Source: Candidatus Accumulibacter propinquus (GTDB lineage Bacteria > Pseudomonadota > Gammaproteobacteria > Burkholderiales > Rhodocyclaceae). Taken from it: a DNA stretch of 64,000 nt. Positions 61,011 through 64,000 of this stretch are shown piece by piece. The notes under the pieces are model-generated. The model did no database searches. It was given only the letters and a program-made list of their open reading frames with translations, and had not been told where the DNA came from. Where the stretch lies: positions 186,001 through 250,000 of the forward strand of contig JADKBU010000001.1 of NCBI GenBank assembly GCA_016714935.1. The letters run 5' to 3'. Each line of letters begins with the position of its first letter. The stretch's first letter is position 1. Both the position numbers and the translations under genes were made by a program.

Positions 61011-61949
61011 ATGGAAATTTTGATCGAAGTGATTCTCAAGGCGGGTCGCTCGGGCGTCGAATTGGCCCTGTTCATCCTGTTGCCGATCACCGTCGTGATG
61101 CTGTCGTGCATGCGCCTGCTGGAGGCACGTGGGGTCCTCGACTGGCTGGTGACGCGTCTGGCCCCTTTGCTGCGCCCGTTCGGGCTCAACGGCCTGGGTG
61201 TCTTTGCCGCCCTGCAGATCAGTTTTGTCAGCTTTGCCGCGCCGGTGGCGACCCTGGCGATGATGGATCAGCGCGGCGTCTCCAAGCGTCATCTGGCGGC
61301 CACGCTGGCGATGGTGCTGGCGATGGCGCAGGCCAATGTATCCCTGCCGATGGCGGCGATGGGACTGTCGTTTGGACCGTTGATCCTGCTCTCTCTGGGT
61401 GGTGGCCTGATTGCCGCCGCGGTGACCTGGTACGGTTTCGCGCGGCGGCTGGATGTGTGCGAGGAGGCGGTCGACGAATCGCTGAAGCACCCTTTGGCGG
61501 AAGGTGCCAAAGGGGTGCTCGACGTCATCAACCGCGCTGGTGCCGAGGCCTTCCGCATCTCGGTCGGCGCCATTCCCATGCTGGTGCTGTCGCTGGTGGT
61601 GGTACACGGGCTGCGCTCCGTTGGCGCTGTTGACGCGCTGACGCGCGCCCTGGCGCCGCTGCTCGGCATCCTGGCGGTCGACCCGATCATCGTGCTCCCG
61701 GCGCTGACCAAAGTACTCGCCGGCGGCACGGCGATGATGGGCGTGATGGACGAACTGACCCGCGCCGGGCAGGTTTCGGCTACCTTCATCAACCACAGCG
61801 CTGGGTTGTTGATCCACCCGCTGGACATTCCCGGCGCGGCGATCCTGATCAGCGCCGGTCGTCGGGTGGCCGACGTCTGGAAGCCGGCGGCACTGGGGGC
61901 CGCTGTCGGAATCCTGGCACGCGCTGTGGGACACACCTTGATCAGCTGA
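61011..61949 (+). CDS. nucleoside-recognition (Gate) domain membrane protein
   Basis: This 312-residue protein has about eight membrane helices and two copies of the Gate-type pattern (LQISFVSFAAPVATLAMMDQ and LPALTKVLAGGTAMMGVMDE), resembling SpmA/SpmB-like transporters. Gate-domain proteins are associated with transport of nucleosides or other small molecules, but the substrate here is unknown. The ATG at 61011 follows CAGGTC. Placed directly after lrgB. Confidence 0.85.
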   Translation: MEILIEVILKAGRSGVELALFILLPITVVMLSCMRLLEARGVLDWLVTRLAPLLRPFGLNGLGVFAALQISFVSFAAPVATLAMMDQRGVSKRHLAATLAMVLAMAQANVSLPMAAMGLSFGPLILLSLGGGLIAAAVTWYGFARRLDVCEEAVDESLKHPLAEGAKGVLDVINRAGAEAFRISVGAIPMLVLSLVVVHGLRSVGAVDALTRALAPLLGILAVDPIIVLPALTKVLAGGTAMMGVMDELTRAGQVSATFINHSAGLLIHPLDIPGAAILISAGRRVADVWKPAALGAAVGILARAVGHTLIS

Positions 61950-62055
61950 TCCCTCAAGGTCACCCGCACAGCCGCAGCGATGCAGCAAGCTGACCTGCCA
62001 TCGTATCCAGTGGAGAAGCCGCGTAACAGGTGTCGAAAATCTTTACACTTGACCG

Positions 62056-62070
62056 CCATGGTCACCATGG
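62056..62070. promoter_or_regulatory. inverted repeat upstream of the sigma-54-like promoter
   Basis: CCATGGTCACCATGG is a perfect inverted repeat with 7-base arms around a central base, 42 bases upstream of the -24 GG. It is a candidate enhancer site for an NtrC-family activator. Only one copy is seen. Confidence 0.4.
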
Positions 62071-62109
62071 ATGTCATGCAAGGCATTGTTGCAATGGCTA
62101 TATAAATAA

Positions 62110-62126
62110 TCGGCATGATCTTTGCA
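62110..62126 (+). promoter_or_regulatory. sigma-54 (RpoN) -24/-12 promoter candidate
   Basis: TCGGCATGATCTTTGCA has GG and GC separated by exactly 10 bases and matches the TGGCAYG-N4-TTGCW consensus except for C in place of T before GG. It lies about 90 bases upstream of the CHRD/PEP-CTERM gene. Sigma-54 control with the PrsK/PrsR pair is known for PEP-CTERM proteins of some floc-forming betaproteobacteria, which supports the call. Confidence 0.65.
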
Positions 62127-62216
62127 TGCAGCCTGGAGGCGTGGGATTGAGCGCTGTAAGGCGTGCTCGCGCGGCGGCGCAATCTGGCCTTTCACCTTCA
62201 CCAATCAGGAGGCTCC

Positions 62217-62813
62217 ATGAAACGTCCAGTCCTTGTCTTGGCTATGGCTGCAGCCATGCTCCTCGCGGCCCCGGTAGGTCACGCGGCCATCATCAGTCTT
62301 TACGCCGATCTCAACGGCGCCAACGAGGCTCCACCGAACGCCTCGCCGGGATCCGGATTTGCCAGCGTCAGCGTCGATACGGCAACCCATATCATGCACG
62401 TGCACGTCGATTTCAAGGATCTGCTGGGCACCACGACGGCTGCACACATTCACTGTTGCACACCCTTGCCTTTGACGGCGACTGCGGGTGTGGCGACGAC
62501 GGTGCCGAACTTTACCGGCTTTCCGCTAGGCGTCACCAGCGGGTTGTACGAACACGACTTCGACCTGGAACTGGCCTCTTCCTATAACCCGAGTTTTCTC
62601 GCGGCGCACGGCGGGACGGCGGCAGCCGCCGAAGCGTTCCTCTTGGCCGGCATGACCTCGGGCAGGAGTTACCTGAACATTCATACGACTTTCCGTCCGG
62701 GAGGCGAGATCCGCGGCTTCCTGGTACCGGAGCCGGCGATGATCAGTCTGCTCACTCTGGGGCTTGGTCTGGGTTTCGTTTCGCTGCGCCGCAAGCACAC
62801 TGGAGAAGATTAG
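62217..62813 (+). CDS. CHRD-domain protein with PEP-CTERM sorting signal
   Basis: The 198-residue product has a signal peptide (about 1-24), a CHRD domain (ISLYADLNGANEAPPNASPG, TTAAHIHCCTP, TTFRPGGEIRGFL) and a C-terminal PEP-CTERM signal: VPEPAM, a hydrophobic helix and a basic RRKH end. PEP-CTERM proteins are processed by exosortase and delivered to the outer surface or matrix. The CHRD domain is a beta-rich domain first noted in chordin. AGGAGG precedes the ATG. The two adjacent cysteines after HIH may form a disulfide or bind metal (inference). Confidence 0.93.
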   Translation: MKRPVLVLAMAAAMLLAAPVGHAAIISLYADLNGANEAPPNASPGSGFASVSVDTATHIMHVHVDFKDLLGTTTAAHIHCCTPLPLTATAGVATTVPNFTGFPLGVTSGLYEHDFDLELASSYNPSFLAAHGGTAAAAEAFLLAGMTSGRSYLNIHTTFRPGGEIRGFLVPEPAMISLLTLGLGLGFVSLRRKHTGED

Positions 62814-62821
62814 CGGGCCGC

Positions 62822-63844
62822 GTGAATCCGCTGGTCAATAAACAGATCCACCTGGCCGCTCGTCCAGGTGGCGAGCCCAGGGTGGAGCATTTCAGGCTGG
62901 TCGAAACACCGGTTCCACGGCCTGCCGATGGCCAGGTGCTGGTGCGCCACCATTACCTGAGTCTCGATCCCTACATGCGCGGCCGGATGAACGAGGGCGC
63001 GAGTTACGCACCTCCACAACCCTTGAACGAGGTGATGATCGGCGGCACGGTCGGTGAGGTTGTCGATTCGTGCAGTGCTCGTTTTGAGGTTGGCGACACG
63101 GTACTCGGTATGGGGGGCTGGCAGCAATACCAGGTGGTCGACGTCTCTCGAAGTGGCTCGCTGCAGAAGGTGAGTGGTTCGCAGGTTCCGCTTTCGGCGT
63201 ACCTGGGCGTCCTGGGCATGCCGGGCGTGACCGCCTGGTATGGCCTCCTGCAAGTCATCGCGCCCAAGTCCGGGGAAACGCTCGTGGTCTCGGCGGCAAG
63301 TGGCGCAGTGGGTAGTGTCGTCGGGCAACTGGCAAAGATTCACGGCTGTCGCGCCGTAGGAATTGCTGGCGGGCCACAGAAGTGCCGTTTGGTGGTTGAT
63401 GACTACGGCTTCGACGCGTGTATCGACCACAAACGCTTCCAGGATGTGGATTCACTCTCGGCGGCGATTGCGCAGGCCTGTCCGGACGGCGTCGACGCGG
63501 TCTTCGAGAATGTCGGGGGCATCATCCTGGACGCGGTGATGCAGCGCTGCAATGCCTTCGCCCGTATCGCCTTGTGCGGCATGATCGCCTGCTACAACGG
63601 CGAGCCGAGTCCGATACGCGCACCGTGGCTGATCCTGGTCAAGCGCTTGCAGGTTGAAGGTTTCGTCATCAGCGAGCACATGGAGGTCTGGCCGGAGGCG
63701 CTGCGCGAACTCGGCATGCTGGTGGGCAGCGGCACGCTGAAGTATCGCGAAACCGTCGCGCAGGGTATCGAGCGCGCGCCCGAGGCCTTCATCGGCCTGC
63801 TCAAGGGCGCCAACCTCGGCAAGCAGCTTGTGCGTTTGATCTGA
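62822..63844 (+). CDS. NADP-dependent medium-chain oxidoreductase
   Basis: The 340-residue protein belongs to the zinc-free MDR group that includes prostaglandin/alkenal reductases and CurA-like enzymes. It shows YLSLDPYMRGRM near residue 47, GGTVGEVVDS, the nucleotide-binding SAASGAVGSVVGQLAKI and VFENVGG. It likely reduces the C=C bond of an alpha,beta-unsaturated carbonyl with NADPH. The exact substrate is unknown. The GTG start at 62822 lies 8 bp after the PEP-CTERM gene, without a good ribosome site. Confidence 0.87.
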   Translation: MNPLVNKQIHLAARPGGEPRVEHFRLVETPVPRPADGQVLVRHHYLSLDPYMRGRMNEGASYAPPQPLNEVMIGGTVGEVVDSCSARFEVGDTVLGMGGWQQYQVVDVSRSGSLQKVSGSQVPLSAYLGVLGMPGVTAWYGLLQVIAPKSGETLVVSAASGAVGSVVGQLAKIHGCRAVGIAGGPQKCRLVVDDYGFDACIDHKRFQDVDSLSAAIAQACPDGVDAVFENVGGIILDAVMQRCNAFARIALCGMIACYNGEPSPIRAPWLILVKRLQVEGFVISEHMEVWPEALRELGMLVGSGTLKYRETVAQGIERAPEAFIGLLKGANLGKQLVRLI

Positions 63845-63861
63845 GAGGTGTGGAGGTCCGC

Positions 63862-64000
63862 TCAGGGGGTTCCGAGAAACAGGTAGAGATTGGAATAACC
63901 GCCGGTCGAACCCGAACTGGAGTAGCCGTATCCAAGGTAGACCGGCCCCAGGGGCGTCTCGCCACCGAGATAAATGGCGGTGGAGTTGATCCAGCCTTTC
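63862..64000 (-). CDS. C-terminus of a patatin-like/surface-antigen outer-membrane protein (partial)
   Basis: The last 46 codons of a minus-strand gene enter from the right edge. They read IYLGGETPLGPVYLGYGY and end NLYLFLGTP, the terminal beta-strand pattern of patatin-like phospholipases with a C-terminal barrel (PlpD/RssA-like) or related surface-antigen proteins. The terminal aromatic/hydrophobic strand fits outer-membrane barrel insertion. The passenger domain lies outside the window. Confidence 0.7.
   Translation of the reverse strand, partial: KGWINSTAIYLGGETPLGPVYLGYGYSSSGSTGGYSNLYLFLGTP

Overview
The window is high-GC chromosomal DNA of a betaproteobacterium, most plausibly Rhodocyclales and resembling Candidatus Accumulibacter. 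The evidence is the hfq-hflX-hflK-hflC-DUF2065-hisZ-purA gene order, a CHRD/PEP-CTERM exoprotein behind a sigma-54-like promoter, a phasin-like protein and a very large sensory repertoire. Genus-level placement is inference. No tRNA, rRNA, CRISPR array, transposase or phage gene was seen.

Region 1 (1-34931, all on the minus strand, so transcription runs right to left) is one continuous chemosensory supercluster. In transcription order it holds cheY, an MCP-like protein with a CheZ-type motif, a STAS protein, cheA, a poly-HAMP MCP, cheW, five further MCPs in tandem and a second cheW. It continues with a PAS-GGDEF-EAL protein, cheD, cheR, a bacteriohemerythrin, a heme-motif hybrid kinase (B), a 1319-residue triple-receiver hybrid kinase, a divergent second cheR, hybrid kinase A, an HD-GYP response regulator and cheB (cut by the window edge). 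Many stops and starts overlap or lie within about 15 bp, so this looks like one or a few long operons. Signals could enter through MCPs or hybrid kinases and leave through CheY, CheB and two c-di-GMP enzymes. Two proteins carry extracytoplasmic CxxCH motifs and a third is a diiron O2-binding protein, which suggests oxygen or redox sensing.

Region 2 (35136-40175) has a divergent pair, a FixJ-like regulator and a PAS/NtrB-type sensor kinase, then a DUF3313 lipoprotein and a 60-residue membrane protein. Region 3 (40247-49179, minus) is recC-recB-recD. Region 4 (49661-56004, plus) is hfq, hflX, hflK, hflC, a DUF2065 gene, hisZ and purA, tightly packed. Region 5 (56181-64000) holds two unrecognised conserved proteins, a phasin-like protein, a Nudix hydrolase, lrgA-lrgB plus a Gate-domain protein, the CHRD/PEP-CTERM protein, an NADP-dependent oxidoreductase and the C-terminus of a patatin/surface-antigen protein.

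The supercluster shows strong recent duplication: a 1.8 kb near-identical block shared by kinases A and B, near-identical MCP signalling domains, and internal 273-bp repeats in the poly-HAMP MCP. Four genes (kinase B, the GGDEF-EAL gene, one MCP and recD) are broken by one or more small indels. Whether these are true mutations or sequence errors cannot be decided from this sequence alone.
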